Shown piece by piece: positions 62,684 to 64,000 of a DNA stretch of 64,000 nucleotides. Under the pieces are notes generated by a model. It saw nothing but the letters and a program-made list of their open reading frames with translations, was not told the origin of the DNA and searched no databases. How positions within the stretch are numbered: the stretch's first letter is position 1; every line of letters begins with the position of its first letter. This stretch comes from Pseudomonas sp. R5-89-07 (lineage in GTDB: Bacteria > Pseudomonadota > Gammaproteobacteria > Pseudomonadales > Pseudomonadaceae), in assembly GCF_003851685.1 (NCBI RefSeq), contig NZ_CP027727.1:5890001-5954000 (forward strand), given 5' to 3'. Made by a program: the position numbers and the translations under genes.

Positions 62684-64000
62684 TTACTTTGCAGGCCCTC
62701 GCGGCTTTGGCGCCCCTTTGGATTCGAATAGCAGTCGGCTGTACGCATCCTCCAAGCCCTCCCGAGTTTGCTTGGGTAAGGCTGGTTTTTTTTCACGCAC
62801 GGGCTTCGAAGACGGATTGGAAGGTGAACCTGGCGGATGGAGCTGTTCGAAAGTCTTACGCTCCTCGGCTGTCAGGGATGAAACAAAAACCTTCTCGCTC
62901 ACCCGTGCAGCTCGATCGTCCTTGGTGAAGCTCAAGACGTTGGAAGGCAACGGTACCGGGAACGGACAACGGAGGTCAGGCCTGGCTCCGGTTTTATTCT
63001 TATGAATGCTGAGGCGAGCTAGCTCCTCGATATCGTCCCTACTGCTGGAGTACGAGGCTGAAAGGTAAGCATTGTTGACGTCCTCCAAAGTAATCGTATG
63101 GCGACGGGCCGCACGGGCTTCGAGATACGCCACCTTGATCAGTTGAACCGCCAGACGCTTTATACCGAACGTCCAGCGATACAGCTCATGTACAAGGGCG
63201 GCCGGATCTGCGGATACGCGTCGTCCACTCACCCGGATGCATTCTCGAACATATTCCTCCCAAGCTTTCGAGTCAGGATGGTCCGGCAGCATGACGCGGA
63301 GGTCGGATAGAAGCCGTTGCTTGTCCTCACTGTTTCTTGTCAGCAGTTTGTGGCCCAAGCTGTAGTTCGCCACATAGATCATCGGAATCCCCAGCCCGGC
63401 CACGGTGAGGAGAATATCCGTGACCCGGGCTACGCCTTGACCAGTGCTCTGATGCTGCATCTCTTCGAGCATCATTAGTGATACACCGTCACGATTGACC
63501 CTACGCCGGCACTCCGTCAGCAGCTTTGATGTGTTCGCTCTAACTCCTGCCGCGTCGCCGCCGAGGAAGTCTTCCAACAACTGCCTGCCGCCAGCCTTCC
63601 CCCTTGCGCTGGCGTACCAGTACGAGATTAAGGTATGCGGTTCATGGTAATGAGCCGATGCATAAGGAGCAGGTCCAGGCATTACCTTCATCAGCGCTCT
63701 AATAGTTTGGCTCTTCCCAATGCCAGCAAGGCCGGTAAGGCAAGTAGGGAACGCCTCCTCCTCAGGGGGGTGATACAGCCGCCGCTGATATTGCTGGTCA
63801 GTGGAAAAGCTCTCGGCCGAAAAGCTGCGCGCACGGTCAACGCTGTCTTTGATGAAGTCCAAAGAAAACTGGTTGGGAAGGAAAATCGTCTTCAGGGCCT
63901 CCGACAAACGCTCAGCGGCCAATGCGGGGCTCAACTCCTCAAGACCGGTCACCGGATCAGGATGCACTGTAACCAACCGCCGGATATCAGCCAGCGTGTC
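62684..64000 (-). CDS. TnsC/TniB-like transposition AAA+ ATPase, cut off at the right edge
   Basis: At least 438 residues; the frame is open to base 64000 (…DTLADIRRLVTVHPDPVTG), so the start is outside. Walker A CLTGLAGIGKSQT, Walker B SLMMLEEMQHQ, sensor-like VANYSLGHKLLTRN, then a lid domain (WTFGIKRLAVQLIKVAYLEARAARRHTITLEDV) and a basic Pro-rich tail (PKQTREGLEDAYSRLLFESKG). This matches TnsC of Tn7-like transposons, the regulator between target selector and TnsAB. tnsB and tnsA should lie further right. No tniQ/tnsD is seen downstream in this window. Confidence 0.7.
   Translation of the reverse strand, partial: DTLADIRRLVTVHPDPVTGLEELSPALAAERLSEALKTIFLPNQFSLDFIKDSVDRARSFSAESFSTDQQYQRRLYHPPEEEAFPTCLTGLAGIGKSQTIRALMKVMPGPAPYASAHYHEPHTLISYWYASARGKAGGRQLLEDFLGGDAAGVRANTSKLLTECRRRVNRDGVSLMMLEEMQHQSTGQGVARVTDILLTVAGLGIPMIYVANYSLGHKLLTRNSEDKQRLLSDLRVMLPDHPDSKAWEEYVRECIRVSGRRVSADPAALVHELYRWTFGIKRLAVQLIKVAYLEARAARRHTITLEDVNNAYLSASYSSSRDDIEELARLSIHKNKTGARPDLRCPFPVPLPSNVLSFTKDDRAARVSEKVFVSSLTAEERKTFEQLHPPGSPSNPSSKPVREKKPALPKQTREGLEDAYSRLLFESKGAPKPRGPAK

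Overview
The window is chromosomal DNA of a Pseudomonas, most likely of the P. fluorescens group. The evidence is the GC-rich coding, the family-specific REP/REPIN repeats (GTGGGAGGGGGCTTGC and TAGGAGCGAGCTTGCTCGCG types), and a gene order that partly matches P. aeruginosa blocks I know (pycB-pycA-pycR-HexR paralogue-GGDEF/EAL-uvrD, and the Zur-regulated block cobW-DUF1826-zigA-amidase-folE2-gamma-carbonic anhydrase-dihydroorotase).

Layout. 1-2450: a cut-off HipA-family kinase and a short autotransporter-barrel protein. 2560-13600: anaplerotic carboxylase subunits with their LysR neighbour, a HexR-like regulator, a GGDEF/EAL protein and uvrD. 13800-19400: housekeeping (Tim44-like protein, SMI1/KNR4 protein, CPA2 antiporter, thioesterase, PdxY, DUF3301). 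19385-29300: a zinc-starvation island with two clear Zur boxes, holding COG0523 metallochaperones, a periplasmic amidase, FolE2, a metal ABC importer, a gamma-carbonic anhydrase and a second dihydroorotase. 29300-32730: DUF3617 protein, cardiolipin synthase and CFA synthase. 32800-34750: a three-gene bufferin (MNIO) operon. 34870-40690: a metal P-type ATPase with three SPFH/HflK-HflC-like proteins, behind a degenerate Zur-like box. 41000-46680: a six-gene phospholipid-type operon resembling E. coli ynbABCD plus an acyltransferase. 46930-52305: a likely catabolic cluster (haloacetate-dehalogenase-like hydrolase, DctA-type carrier, LysR regulator, LeuC/LeuD paralogues).

From about 52968 to the right edge the DNA changes character: lower GC, hypothetical and defence-type genes. 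Three directly repeated AATAAAGTCTGTCGG motifs lie at the boundary and a TnsC-like AAA ATPase runs off the right edge. I read this as the cargo of a Tn7-like transposon whose left end is at about 52968. Cargo genes are a ribbon-helix-helix/HTH regulator, a zinc-ribbon plus HEPN-like protein, a leftward set made of a winged-helix PD-(D/E)XK-like nuclease, an OLD/GajA-like ATPase-Toprim nuclease and a UvrD/GajB-like helicase (a Gabija-type pair with an extra nuclease gene and a structured intergenic segment carrying a possible 29-residue ORF), a BPSL0761-family protein and a broken sirtuin. This is the most likely place for an undescribed system.
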